Shown: positions 21,443-32,599 of the stretch, piece by piece | How the letters are laid out: the number at the start of each line of letters is the position of its first letter | How positions within the stretch are numbered: the first letter of the stretch is position 1 | Assembly (NCBI GenBank): GCA_023052935.1 | Contig: CM041294.1 | Coordinates: forward strand, 156,861,399-156,925,398 | Length of the DNA: 64,000 bases | Direction: 5' to 3' | From: Piezodorus guildinii | Lineage: Eukaryota > Arthropoda > Insecta > Hemiptera > Pentatomidae | Program-made: the position numbers and the translations under genes | Notes under the pieces: model-generated | The model's database searches: none | Told to the model about the DNA's origin: nothing | Seen by the model: the letters and a program-made list of their open reading frames with translations, nothing else

Positions 21443-21800
21443 TTATAAACACTCGGTTTGTGGACTTTTGAGAATTCCCTCGTGGAAGGAGATCACAGAA
21501 CTTTTCTCTAGCCACTCAACACCTATTGAACTAATGGAGCTAAAGCCTCTAACACTTTAGAGGTGAGTGGAAGAGTTGGTTCGAGTGCCTTCGAGGGGGA
21601 CCGTAGATATAAATGTATGATTGGAGAGTTGTAAATAGAATTTTGAAAATTTGACTAGTTTAGGATCAAGAACGTGTAAGGTATATAAAAGTCGTGATGG
21701 ATTATTTGTTAGGATCGCAATAAAAAACAGAGACATCGGTACTCAGGACTAGAAGGATTTCTTTTGGTCCACCCAGATATTCCTTGAGGTCTGCACTGTA
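21443..21800 (+). repeat. Possible solo LTR or promoter relic
   Basis: A TATA box (TATATAAAAG near 21680) is followed about 45 bases later by AATAAAAAACAG and then a GC-richer block ending near GTCTGCA. A TATA box so close to a polyadenylation signal is typical of LTRs. Clear TG/CA ends and a target duplication were not established. Confidence 0.3.
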
Positions 21801-23040
21801 TAATTACTCTAATATTAAATCATATATTGTATTTTACATTTATCTCGTCAATGCCCTCTCGTGATCTACGTTTCTTTTGTCTAACGTGTTCCTTTTGCTT
21901 GAGAAGATCCTGAAATTGACCGATTGACGTTCGAATGTTTAGATATAGTTAAAGTTCATGTAATCAAACAGATCTAAAAATAGAATTCAACGACGTACGC
22001 TAGAGGTTTGTCGTTGACTTAGAGATCCTAAGTAACTTTTATTTTATAATTTTCAAACGGAGCATTGTGAACGTAAAGATTGGATGAGGCTGTTGCAGCA
22101 TCGGTACAGAATAATTGAATGGTTTTAAATATTGTCAAGAATTAGTCTGGAGTTTATTTAATTCAGCCGTATTTATTTTGTAAGTAACTTACATAATTAA
22201 GTGTTAGGAAAGTAGTTTATTATCCTGAAATTGCTGTTTTTATCTCTATAAAATCAGGAATGATTCGATCTACTGCTTTACATATACACCCTGTTCCTCT
22301 ATTCTATTATATCCTAAGTAAATTAATTAATTTCCAAGTCCTCCGGATTATGTAAATAAAATAAGACTGAATCATTCCACTGAGGTCAGAGAGTATATTT
22401 GGATTTACAATTCTAAAACAGAATGCTTAAAAACCTGATACCGATTGTAGACCAGGTTTTGCTAAAGTTGCATTTAAATAACTCACTTATTTGGTTCATT
22501 TAAACCACAAATAGGTCCTCAGTCTGTTATGTTTTTTCCTACTTTTTTCCTTGCCTTAATTGAATTTTATAGAACAAGAGAAATTAGAGAGTACAAAACC
22601 ATTCCCTTTTGTTTTTTTAAATGTAATTAATCCACCATGAAGCAATAATAAGCATTTATTTCAACTTATGTTTATCCTACATTTTTTTTTTGTAATGATT
22701 ATCCTAAATAAAAACTCAAATTTTGATTAATTTTACCATCACATTCCGATTCTTATTATTTTTTTCTTATGTTTGTGGAGTTATTCTTTCAATTCACTTT
22801 TAAGTTAGTGTAATTTGTCATTTATTGAATTTTGCAGTTGTCATTCTTCAAAAGCTTCCAGCCATTTACATGTCTCAATACTTGAGTCTGACATCATTTC
22901 TTTGCAAAAAGATTCCAAATCATTTAATATCAAAGGCCGATTTATATAAACACCAAGAAAAATTTATATTATTTTAAAGAATATTTAAGTCGGTGTATAT
23001 CTATAAAACATGCTAAGAAATCTGAATATTAAATATGTAC
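21801..23040. other. No gene recognised
   Basis: AT-rich sequence; I see no open frame, repeat or signal that I can support. Confidence 0.5.
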
Positions 23041-23160
23041 ATGTTTGTTTGTTTATTCGATTAACCGGGTATTAACTAATCGGGTAGTGCTATTGTGTGG
23101 AAGCCCTTAATTTTGCATATCTAGGTTTAATTAGGATTTGTATATGTATGTAACGGGTAA
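23041..23160 (-). mobile_element. SINE-A, decayed 3' fragment
   Basis: Reading the minus strand, the end of the fragment corresponds to the SINE-A 3' region (CCCGATTAG and AATAAACAAACAAAC blocks). It is strongly diverged. Confidence 0.5.
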
Positions 23161-23317
23161 AAAAAATCATAATATCAATATTACTGTTAGTATCAAAAAT
23201 ATTATTATATCCCCTACGGTGTTGATTGTATGTAGTAAGAAGTTTTTTTTTTTTTGTATTAAACATAATTACTTGATACAAGTTAATATACCTTGGATAA
23301 CTTTAAACTAGACGCCG

Positions 23318-23382
23318 GACCAATAGAATCAATTCAGGCCTATATATAGGCCTCTGATTGGCCGAAGGATGAGAACCAATGA
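23318..23382 (+). promoter_or_regulatory. Candidate core promoter with CCAAT boxes and palindromic TATA
   Basis: CCAAT boxes occur at 23320-23324 and 23376-23380, with an inverted one (ATTGG) at 23357-23361. They surround AGGCCTATATATAGGCCT at 23336-23353, a perfect 18-bp palindrome containing a TATA-like core. The sequence becomes GC-rich just downstream. The layout suits the start of the gene whose coding exon begins at 23853, but the transcription start is not known. Confidence 0.5.
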
Positions 23383-23622
23383 AGAGGTATGCTAGCTGCT
23401 AGCTGTGGAGTTGAAGTATTCGGTACCCGCCGGTGACATTATGTGGAGCTGGGGTCCCGCGCCCCCCCTCGTTCTAAAATTAAAAATTTTGGCCGCCTGC
23501 CTATTCGGCACTCGCGGTGTCAGTAGCCTTCCCTTCTCCTTTAGGAACGGTCTTCTCGAGCTCTCTTATATATTTCCGTCTGTAGCCATTCGCTGTCGGT
23601 TTATTATCGCTCTTTATTATAG
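23383..23622 (+). other. Probable untranslated first exon
   Basis: A GC-richer stretch ends in ATTATAG followed by GTATTTAT at 23623, a plausible splice donor. The matching acceptor TTTTTGCAG ends at 23791, giving an intron of 169 bp. Open frames inside it have no recognisable content. The exact start is unknown. Confidence 0.45.
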
Positions 23623-23836
23623 GTATTTATTTTTTTGTTATTACATTTTAAAATATTATTTGTTTATTTGCATGACTTTTTTCTTCATAATATCTCATCC
23701 CTATTGATAAGTTATTTATATTATCCCCAAGTCCTATTTATACTAATAGTGTATGATTGAAATGGTTTATAATAATTCTTTGTTTTTGCAGGTGATCGAT
23801 ACATACTTCCCGTGAGGGGTGACGCTAGCCTCAACA

Positions 23837-23851
23837 ATGAAAATGAAATAA
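23837..23851 (+). promoter_or_regulatory. Four-codon uORF abutting the main start codon
   Basis: ATG AAA ATG AAA TAA ends one base before the main ATG at 23853. The main ATG has A at -3. A ribosome finishing the uORF would be one base from the main start, a layout that can support reinitiation or translational control. This is an inference from position. Confidence 0.5.
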
Positions 23852-23852
23852 C

Positions 23853-25076
23853 ATGAAATCAAAACTGGACAGCCAGGCCGGCAATTATATTGTGAAAGCC
23901 TCGAACCTGATCCAGTACGCCAGTTGCACGGTAGATCGTCGCCATTGCTGGGATGTCCACTGCCCTAACCTCAACGCTTGCCTTATAGAAGAGAACACCG
24001 AAGAGCAAGTCGACTGCAACGCTATACACTTTGGTTACGCCATTCCCGTCAATGTCGTCGAGCGGGACGACTCCTTCGCCACGCTAGTCCTTGACAGTGA
24101 AGACCTCAGTGCGCCAGGGCTAAGGTACGTCTCGGACATGGCAGCCACCGTTAACCACAGGAACCCTGAAGAGGATATCGCCGCTATTGCAAAACAGATA
24201 TCCGACCACGCGGAAGCCATCTATCAGAACTGGAAATCGCGCGGACTCGCTCCGACAGAGATCCTATCATGCAACAATGTCTCCCCGGACAAGTTCGCTG
24301 CGGCCATTACGCCCAAGAAATCAGTCGACATCATAAACTCTTCGCCCAATAATCTTGAACAGCTTGTTAACAACTTTGTCTCGGAAGACAAAGCGAGGAT
24401 CGCCCGGCAGATGAGCAGCCCCTCGATATCCAGTATTCAATACGCGAAGCAAAAGTTCGAAAAGGACTCAAGAGACTCTAGTGAAAATGTGCTTAGGATA
24501 TACCCCAAGTCCCCAACTTACCCCAACACCCGGTCCCCCGGAATATCCCACTATATGGAAACGATCGAGACGACGTTCCCGCCAGACTCTCCTGGCCTCC
24601 AAACCTGGCCCTTGAAGAACAGGCAAGTCGGCAACGAACCGATTAGGAACAAACCCGTCGTCGACAGGTTCAGTCAAGTCGCCCCTGTCAAGAATGAATT
24701 TATAGAAGAAGTGGCCAAAGAGGAAGAGCGGCTCATCAACGCTCTCAAAAGCGGTATGATCATTGAGGAGCAGGATAAGCCCGGCATCTTGCAGAAGAAG
24801 GTGTTGAAGGAGAAGCCAATGGGAATAGTGAAAAAGGTCGTCAAGAGCTACCAGGAACAGGCCGAGCGGGAGGCGGTGGACTATACTCAGAGTGGGAAGA
24901 AGATAGTGCGTTCACGTCGCGAAGGTGGGGTGCCGCACCCCGAAGCCCACAAAGGCCGGGTGAACCCGAACCCTGTCCGGCCCTTCCTAACCAGAGGGTC
25001 CGTCGCCGAGAGGGTCCTCATCTTCGAGAAGTGTCCTGCGGAGCTGGGGCTCGATAAGAGGAAACCTGGTCCACCG
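23853..25076 (+). CDS. Coding exon of a host gene of unknown function (408 codons)
   Basis: Not recognised with certainty. The exon starts after acceptor TTTTTGCAG (23791) and ends at donor CCACCG/GTGAGT (25076/25077), phase 0; the open frame beyond 25076 is intron. An in-frame TGA at 23844-23846 supports the ATG at 23853. Residues 26-55 are Cys-rich (C26, C33, C38, C43, C55). Residues about 105-135 look helical (IAAIAKQISDHAEAIYQNW). A Ser/Pro-rich, probably disordered middle holds SSPSISSIQYAKQKFEKD. Residues about 285-350 are charged and helical. The end has a motif-like RGSVAERVLIFEKCPAEL. It has no signal peptide or membrane helix, so it is likely cytosolic, perhaps a cytoskeletal scaffold (inference only). 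It is GC-rich against an AT-rich background, as expected for conserved coding DNA. Further exons must lie downstream. Confidence 0.8.
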
Positions 25077-25685
25077 GTGAGTCACAGCTTATTTAATCAG
25101 TTAGTCTTTAGTTGTAGGAGAAAAATATTTTACCTCACTAATTATAACAAAAAAAGAAAAAACAAATTAAATATTAAAAATGATACTCGCCCAAATTGGT
25201 CGGGCCAATATTGAATTTGAACGATTGGCTGTTATCAATAGACTGGGTACTTTTCATATGTTTTTATTGGAATTTCCACTTGTAAAATAGAACCGTAGTT
25301 TTGCATCTTAAAAAATAATGTATTCATCAGTTTTTTTTTTTTTTTTTAGTAAAAGCCCTTTGTCTGAAAAGAAAATAATAATCGGGATGTGCCAAGCCTA
25401 TGTAGTGTTTAAACTCGAAACTGTTGCTTGTCTTATTCCTCTTTGTTCGTTGACAATTAAAAAAAAAAAAACGGAATATAATTTTAATAAAATATGTAGT
25501 GCTTTGATTAGTATAAGAATATAAACAATTTAATTTCTGGTTTTATTTATTTTTTTTTTATAAAGAATTCTTACATTTCCTTTCTTTCATATGGAGTTAT
25601 TAATGAATATAAAAAAAAAAAGTATCGGACTTACTTAGTTCGAACATTAAAAGAAAAAAAAAATCCTCTAAAACCCATGAAATGT
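25077..25685 (+). other. Start of the downstream intron
   Basis: The sequence after the donor GTGAGT drops at once to AT-rich non-coding sequence with T and A runs. No second exon is recognised here. Confidence 0.5.
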
Positions 25686-25689
25686 CTGT

Positions 25690-25910
25690 ACTTACAGAGA
25701 TTCGTACTTGTTTTTTTCGCCGGGTTTTCCCCCAATTTCGTGTAATCACTTTATAGAGGCTGGTTTGCCCCAAGAATGGTCTTCATAGTCAGGGGTCGCT
25801 CCACAACTGGAATAACAGAATAAATTATTCTACCTCAGGCGGATTCGAACCTGGGACCTACAGAAACCCGTAAGCTATTGCTCTATCCACTAGCCCACAT
25901 CGCTCCCTTG
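25690..25910 (-). mobile_element. SINE-C copy 1, tRNA-derived
   Basis: On the minus strand the head reads GGGAGCGATGTGGGCTAG then TGGATAGAGC (A-box), with B-box GGTTCGAATCC. A conserved core with TTATTCTGTTATTCCAG follows. No target duplication was confirmed. Confidence 0.75.
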
Positions 25911-26471
25911 AAGTTTTGAAAAATATCTTATGTATTATAATAAGTTTATGGATGTATCTATAAATATTTTCATAAAATTCCTTGTTCCTTTTTTTTTTTT
26001 CATATCAAGGATTATTTATCACTTACCCATATCGTTGATCGTTAATTTTATCCATAAGTATTTCATAGATAAACTACATGATAAATTGACGGTTCAGTAT
26101 TTTTTATTTTGATTTATTTATACTGAGTGGTCACCGAAAAAGTTTTTTAAATCATCTGCCCGAGTATGTGACTAGTATATTTTGTGGAATATTTAGGGTT
26201 TTAATTATCACCAAAGCTTTCTATTCACAGAATCGCTGCTCGTATTCAAATATTTGACTTTGAAATTCAAAGGATAATATTTTTGAAAGCTTTGCTATGA
26301 TGGCTTTTTGTTGGGAATGACCTAGTTTTCATATGTTCTCTTTCATGTTCCTCTCCAAAAAAAAAAAGAAGAAAAAGCGATCCTGTATACTCTATTCATA
26401 CATTTTTTTTTTTGTTTTTTTTTTTATAATTTCGGTATCATTTGAAATTTATTAATTAATGTATCTTGTAT
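25911..26471. other. No gene recognised
   Basis: AT-rich with A and T runs; nothing supported. Confidence 0.5.
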
Positions 26472-26484
26472 ATTCAGTTGTAAT

Positions 26485-26592
26485 AATAAAAATAAAACCT
26501 GGATAGGCAAAATTTAGGACTCCCACTGTAGCATCGTCCGATTAGCCATAGTAGCATAAAGTGACGTTAAATAAATAAATAAATAAACAAAC
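26485..26592 (+). mobile_element. SINE-A copy 3, 5'-truncated
   Basis: Only the 3' end (AAACCTGGATAGGCAAAAT to the AAATAAATAAAC tail) is present. ATTCAGTTGTAAT flanks it at 26472-26484 and 26593-26605, a perfect 13-bp target duplication. So this is an insertion truncated at birth rather than a later deletion. Confidence 0.9.
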
Positions 26593-26605
26593 ATTCAGTT
26601 GTAAT

Positions 26606-27441
26606 TCGATAAACTTTTTTTGAACTATTTTTGTTATATAATATCGTTCAAAATAAAGCCGATTATCGTCTTTAAATTTTAACTATCAATCAGCAATGGA
26701 CATGATCGAAACGTGAGTTTAATAGTAATATATTAATAGTAATATATTCATTACGTCACGAATCATTATTAGTAATATATGTCCGTTAATTTTCTATCTT
26801 TGCTTGGGACATTTGTAACTTTTATTCGATTAGTTTCTTGATGATAGATTACATTAATATGTTACAAAATAATAATTGATTAATGTTTTTTCTATTTATG
26901 CCTCTCTTTATGACGGACTCATGACTCATATACTTAGAAATGACTAATGAATAATGAGAAATAATTGATAACCAACAGCTATCGTGTGAATGATAAAATT
27001 ATAACAACCAGCAAAAGGAAATAGCTACTTATGAGATACTCATATCTTATATTAGCCCCAAAATAATTTCTATGAATTTCCTTGTCCTCAAAACTGTGGT
27101 CGGCTACGATTAGGTGTCCTCAATATAAAAAAAAAAAAAAAAATACATTATACAGATACCATAACTAATATACTTTATATCCTCTCTTTCACTCAAAATT
27201 AAAAATGGAGAACACAATTTAAAGTACAGTGCTGCGTTGGTTTCAGAAGTTTCAATTCGTGACATTCACTTAGAAGCTCACGAGTTCAGTTTATTAGTAT
27301 TAAATTAATTGTTTTATAGCGTTTTCAGCGTATAATTTGAGATAACCCATTAAACACAAACCGTATTAAGAATTCCGGTTCTGATATATATTTGTACTTG
27401 TTGATTGGTCGTTTCTTTATTATAATAATTTATACCAGTTG
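26606..27441. other. No gene recognised
   Basis: AT-rich; short direct repeats of AATAGTAATATATTA near 26730 only. Confidence 0.5.
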
Positions 27442-27452
27442 CTCTCATTTGG

Positions 27453-27754
27453 GGGGAGCCGGTGGTTGAGTGGCTAGCGCGCTAGTCTCCCACGCCAAAG
27501 TTGCGAATTCGAGTCCCAGTCCCTGCGTGACTTGTATAAGAATATAATTAAATGGGGACTCACTCACAGCCTCTCCCCCGGGTAGTGAGACTCGTCAGCC
27601 TACTGGTGGCAACTCTCAAAAATAGGCGTAAGGAGTGATGACCCTACCCTTAAAGATTTCATCGAGAAACGTGAGTATATTCTCCCAGGAGTCTATACCA
27701 CGCGGCCTAGCGCCTACACGGCCTGTCGCACCAGAGAAAAAAAAAAAAAAGGTA
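27453..27754 (+). mobile_element. SINE-B copy 3, full length
   Basis: The head is GGGGAGCCGGTGGTTGAGTG with B-box GAATTCGAGTCCC, ending GGCCTGTCGCACCAGAG plus poly-A. CTCTCATTTGG flanks it at 27442-27452 and 27755-27765, a perfect 11-bp target duplication. Confidence 0.92.
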
Positions 27755-27875
27755 CTCTCATTTGGTTTTACATTCACACACATTTTTTGTTTGTCATTAT
27801 TATTGTTATTTTTTGAGTGGTAATTTTTTAATTAGTTAGTTATTTAGTGTTGAAGGTGTTTTTTTTTTGTTTTGT

Positions 27876-28035
27876 TTTCCCCTGAATCTTTTCTCTCTAG
27901 ATCTTCAGTTGTACCTCTACCGGAATTTTAAGACCCTACGTTTTTCAACTGCTCATATAGAAAATATGTAAACAACATTACTCAAGGCATTGCAATAAGC
28001 AGGCGTTACTACTCTCTTTATTAATTTTTTTTTTT
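27876..28035 (+). repeat. Direct repeat E1, first copy
   Basis: About 150 bp starting CCCCTGAATCTTTTCTCT and containing GGCATTGCAATAAGCAGG is repeated at 28795-28940 in the same orientation with roughly 90% identity by eye. It could be two ends of an unrecognised element or a duplication. Confidence 0.7.
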
Positions 28036-28385
28036 TTATGTTAGATGGTTTTATTTCTCATTAGATTTTTTTAAAGGCTTAACTTCGCTTTTGTATAATT
28101 TCAATGGTGATGTTATTCTTTATTAGTTCCAGAATTTTTTCAGTGTTTTGCTTCTTTTAAAATAAAAATATCATGAAAAAAGAATAATAATTATAGTAAA
28201 ATTTAAAAAAATAGATATATTAGGAGGCTAGAAGATTAAATTATAATCAAAAGAAAGTAAATTAAAAATATCAATTAAGAAAATCGTTTGATAATAAAGA
28301 AGTTAGTGGTCAAAAAAAGTTAAAGAGTATTTATTTATAATAAAGTAAAACATAAGAAAGTTAAATCATTTAAAATGATTAAAAT

Positions 28386-28533
28386 GTATATGGGAGAAGT
28401 TAGTTCAGGGTGCAGTCAAAACAACACACAATTAATTATAAAGTATAGGCCGAAACGTCGGCACCAGTAAATTATGTTTAAACTTAATTGTGTGTTCTTT
28501 TGACTGCACCTTGAACTAACTTCTCCCATATAC
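28386..28533. repeat. Fold-back unit 1 with CGAAACGTCGGC core
   Basis: Inverted arms at 28386-28434 and 28485-28533 (about 49 bp, near perfect) enclose a 50-base loop containing GGCCGAAACGTCGGC at 28448-28462. The same core sits in the loop or between the arms of the fold-backs at 38698 and 48651. Confidence 0.85.
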
Positions 28534-28794
28534 ACACACAATCAACCATTCTCACTTCACGATTACAATTTAAATATTAATTATTAGAGCTTCTGTGGAT
28601 AAGAAATTTACTATTCCAGTAACTGTTTCCTCCTCCTTATATAGGAATTTTGCAAAATTTTTTTTTTTTTTTTACGGAATTTTATTGTCTATTGTGGAAG
28701 GCGACTTGGTTCGTTATAATTAGTAACTATTTTATTTATTATTCGCAACTGTGAATCACCTCTGCTATAAATGGAAGAGACTTCAGGTTCTGTT

Positions 28795-28940
28795 TTCCCC
28801 TGAATCTTTCCTCTGATCTTCAGTCGTGCCTCCACCGGAATTTTCAGACCCTACGTTTTCAACAGCTGATATGGAAAATATGTAAACAACATTACTCAAG
28901 GCATTGCAATAAGCAGGCGTTAATACTCTCTTTATTACTT
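28795..28940 (+). repeat. Direct repeat E1, second copy
   Basis: Matches 27876-28035. The DNA after it (28980-29160) is GC-richer and may belong to the same unclassified element, but no open frame could be assigned. Confidence 0.7.
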
Positions 28941-28959
28941 TTTTTTATTTACTTACTCT

Positions 28960-29999
28960 TTATTACTCTCCGTTGCCCGTAACTGAATCATGTCCTGTAA
29001 TACCTTTACTCTCAGAGCACCCCCGACATGGCGCCGCTACAGCCCACCTTGCGTGCCTCCGAAGTTCTCAGTTTCCTATTTCCTCTGGAGTGCTTCCAGT
29101 CATTAGGGGTGGCTACGAAATGTTCTTCACCGACCTGGTGCTTTTCTAATTCCCCCGGACAATTTTCTCTTCAGGGTTTTAATCCATTACTTAGTTAGAT
29201 TGACTTATTTTCTTATTAAGATATATCCTAATTTTTTTTTTATTATTTTTTTTTTTTAGTAGGTTTTTTGTCTATTTTTCCTACTATGACTAATACCTCC
29301 AAACACATGTTTAATTATCTCTAGAAGAAAAATCCTGAATTGTTGATTTTAAGAATCACCGAAATCATCTAAAAATGTATTTAAAACTATTGTATATTGT
29401 AAATAGTAAATAAACGTTTCTATCCATCTATGTATCCGTATCCTAAATTTCATGAAATACTATCTTTGAATTTAAAAAAAAAAAAAATTAAATTGCAGTA
29501 ATATATTAAAGATTTAATGTTTGACCAAAGATAATAACATAAGAATTCATCGGGCGGCCGGCAATATTTTTCGAAGTACAATAACTCAGACTAATTATTA
29601 TCAACCAGGTTCTCCGTATACTTTTTGAAGATATTAAAAAAGGAAATATTTAACAAAATACGTACATTTATATAGTTATACACTTAAATATTTATAAAAT
29701 AGCTTAAGAAAGCCATAACAAATATTAATATGGCATTATAATTAAAATTATTTCTAACTGATACCCCTTTGAATTTATCGATTATTGTAAACTCTTTAAC
29801 AGTTAATCATTTCCTTTTCTACTGTAATTATTATTGTTGCATTAAGTATTATTATTTTTCTTCATTTACAATGATTCATATTTTTTTATTATAATTACTA
29901 GAAATGTTTTCACTAAAAAAAAAAGTAAATCAATAAATAAATAATTATATAATTCATAATGTTATTTATAATATTATCATTATTTTTTTAATTGAAAAA
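28960..29999. other. GC-richer block then AT-rich DNA, no gene
   Basis: 28980-29160 is less AT-rich (CCCCCGACATGGCGCCGCTA) and is followed by AATAAACG near 29410. This could be the 3' end of a retroelement, but no domain is recognised. 29430-29999 shows nothing. Confidence 0.3.
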
Positions 30000-30000
30000 T

Positions 30001-30268
30001 TTTAAGGCAAATATGCGATTTTTGGCAGTGGTAGCATAAACCTTGATTCAAGGTATTCGAACGCATGGTAGTTTATGGGATAACAAATCCTTATATGCTT
30101 CCCGAGGTGGACTTTAAAAGGTGGTCTCGAGCCATTTTGCGTGTAATAATCCTTATAGTACCTTTAAAATTAAACCTGAAAGGCAAAATTTATGGTCTCC
30201 CATTGATTGTATTGTCCGATTAGCCACTGAAGCATAAAGGGACGTTAAATACACAAACAAATCCTTTG
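30001..30268 (+). mobile_element. SINE-A copy 4, old and diverged
   Basis: The head is decayed (GTGGTAGCATAAACC, GTATTCGAACGC), but the body and the tail ATTAGCCACTGAAGCATAAA then GGGACGTTAAATACACAAAC are clear. Confidence 0.75.
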
Positions 30269-30304
30269 ATTTCATTCTTATTATTCCAGTGATATTTATT
30301 ATTT

Positions 30305-30485
30305 TAATGCGGTCTCCTGCTAAAAGTTCTATTCTAAATGGCAGTGATATAGCGCTACTCAGTAAATAGATCTCTTTAAAAGCTTCCTCAGAACAGCTGC
30401 GACAATATATTGCTGTATATTTAAGTTTCTTTATCTTTGAAATCCTATCTCATCACATTGTATTTTTTAACTTTATTTATTCATC
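30305..30485 (+). repeat. Dispersed repeat D, copy 2
   Basis: Matches 560-735 in order and orientation (AGATCTCTTTAAAAGC, CAGCTGCGACAATATAT). Confidence 0.6.
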
Positions 30486-30852
30486 GTATATAAAAAATTT
30501 TCATTTTTTTTTTTATGACTGTTTGAAACTTTAATTTTAATTATGGACGAATACTTTACATTAGAATGGTTAACAGATTTCCTTACATAGAGAGATTACT
30601 ATTAAAACCTATTTGGTTGAGGTGAAGTCGTGTAGGAAATCTTAATTTGTCATTTTAAGGAATCTTTTTCAAAGTAGCACCTAATTTTTGAGCCTTCATT
30701 AAAGCTATGAAAAAACAAAATAACTAAAAATAATAGTTAAAGTAAAATTAGGAATTAATTGCGACAAATAGTTCATTAAAATAATTATTTAAGATGCACT
30801 TTAAACACTTCTTTACTCGACGCTCTGCACTTATTTTTTTTTATTTTTTGCA
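30486..30852. other. No gene recognised
   Basis: AT-rich; nothing supported. Confidence 0.5.
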
Positions 30853-31115
30853 AATGCTAGTTTGTTTATTCGTTTAACGCCACTTTATGTTCTTGGCTAA
30901 TCGGACGATGCTACGGTGGAGTCCTAAATTTTGCCTCTCCAGGTTTTAGCAGGATGGCGATCTTTAACGATTGTCTGACATCGCACAGGCTCGGGACTTT
31001 TCACTTTTAACGTCTCCTCCGAAGGACGGCATATCAAAAGATTACTCCTATAAAAAAAAAACTAGGGCCATCTGCAGGTTTGAACCCGCGACCTTTGGCA
31101 TTGCAAATGCAAGTA
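30853..31115 (-). mobile_element. SINE-A copy 5, head truncated
   Basis: Tail, body and B-box (GGTTTGAACCC on the plus strand) are present, but the sequence breaks before the A-box head is complete. Confidence 0.8.
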
Positions 31116-31660
31116 ATGGTAAGAGGATTTACTAAAAGTAATGACGTACAAGTTTGTCTCACAGAACTGTATTATACTGACATAAAAACTATAACTAGTG
31201 CAATACCGAATGACTATTATTATTTTTTATTTTATTTTTTAACAGCGATTAAAGTGCCTAAATACAAAAGCTGTTCCTTCCAATGATACTTCTTTTCTTT
31301 TTTTGTGGTGCTATCAAAAAGATGCCGCCTACAGTTTCATATGAGTCATTTTTTTTTTGTTAATAACCATTCATGGTAGAGCCTTCCATTCGGAGCTATT
31401 TTTGTTCAAATTAAAAAAGTCACGTTTTTCCTACATTATTTTAATTTAGATCCATTTTGACACACTTAGCTCTGTTATGCTCAGATCGAATATTGACGAT
31501 ATTTCTGATACTAGGAATTTATTGGAAAAAAGTTTTTGCTTTTATGACTTGTGTCGCCTGGACATATATTGGAATATTTGAACTCAATTTATCGAATACT
31601 AGGACAACAGTTTATTTTATGACAATTTTTTAATAATATTAAACCTGTAACCTCTATAAT
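31116..31660. other. No gene recognised
   Basis: AT-rich; nothing supported. Confidence 0.5.
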
Positions 31661-31667
31661 TCCATGA

Positions 31668-31945
31668 AGGGTCTTGGGTTCAGTACTTTGAGATTGTACT
31701 GTGCAGGCGACGTCCGTGCAAGGAGGTGACTAGGCCTTCATCACGCTCACCTACAGGTTTCGCTCCACAATATTTGGGTACTCACATAATTTAGGCTAGG
31801 TGTGCCCCTGTAGGGTCTCCTTACTGCAGGGCCGCTCCATGGTTGAAATAACAGAATAAATATTTCTGCCTCAGCCGGGTTTGAAACTGGGACCCAAATA
31901 ACAGTAGACTAGTGCTCCACCGACTAAAACACGCCGCTTCCTTTT
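31668..31945 (-). mobile_element. SINE-C copy 2, diverged
   Basis: On the minus strand a tRNA-like head (GGCGTGTTTTAGTCGGTGGA) and a decayed B-box precede the conserved TTATTCTGTTATTTC block. The tail ends with ACCCAAGACCC, like the copy at 48332. Confidence 0.7.
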
Positions 31946-32124
31946 AAAAATATTAATCTCTTTAATAGTATGAAATTTTCTTTCGTCAAATGTTCATTAA
32001 GTTGAAATTGCAGATTCGAGAAAGTTTAAATATTTATTGCTGCTGTCAGAAGAAAAGTAGCTGCTAAACATTGTTAGCCTCCATGTTATTTTATAATTTT
32101 TAGTAAGTTATAATTTATTTAAAA

Positions 32125-32580
32125 AAAATATTTTATTGAAATTTACAACTGTACATAAATACAATAAGTAAATGGGCTATCCAGAGAAAATTGGCTTGAA
32201 AAAGTCCTGAGAAGAATCTACCCCGCGGTAGTACTTGATTTGATCAGGTCTCGAGGCCACCGTCTTTTCAGACACCTCGGAGGATTATCGGAAATAGATG
32301 CAGATGAGAGTTTACGGACAAGCTGATTGGATGGCAGTTAATTTGGAATGAAAAGAGGTGAATCGTTTTTGGGCTATTACTGCAACTAGTGGGATATTCG
32401 TGTCTCTATGGATAAGTTTATTGGGTAACTATATGAGAAACATTGAGGATTTTTCGAAGGATTTTGGATTGCGAGGATTGGATGAGGGAGAAATTTGATG
32501 GTCCTGTGGACCCATTGCTTATTGTCATAAGTCCAAATAGGCATGATAATGATTATGTACATAAGTGTGTCTATTTTCTA
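32125..32580 (-). mobile_element. Jockey-type LINE, 3' fragment
   Basis: On the minus strand it matches the last 450 bp of the element at 17609, including the CCGAGGTGTCTGAAAAGACG block and ACAGTTGTAAATTTCAATAAA before the A-run. It is diverged and has no open frame left. Confidence 0.85.
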
Positions 32581-32599
32581 AAATTGATTATTTTTAAGC

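Noticed and set aside
23405..23707. Open frame of 100 codons before the host coding exon
   Set aside because: It runs across the probable splice donor at 23622 into T-rich intron, has no recognisable content, and is in a predicted untranslated exon.
25077..25214. Extension of the host frame beyond 25076
   Set aside because: A consensus donor GTGAGT stands at 25077, and the composition changes at once to AT-rich with Lys/Asn-rich translation, so this is intron.
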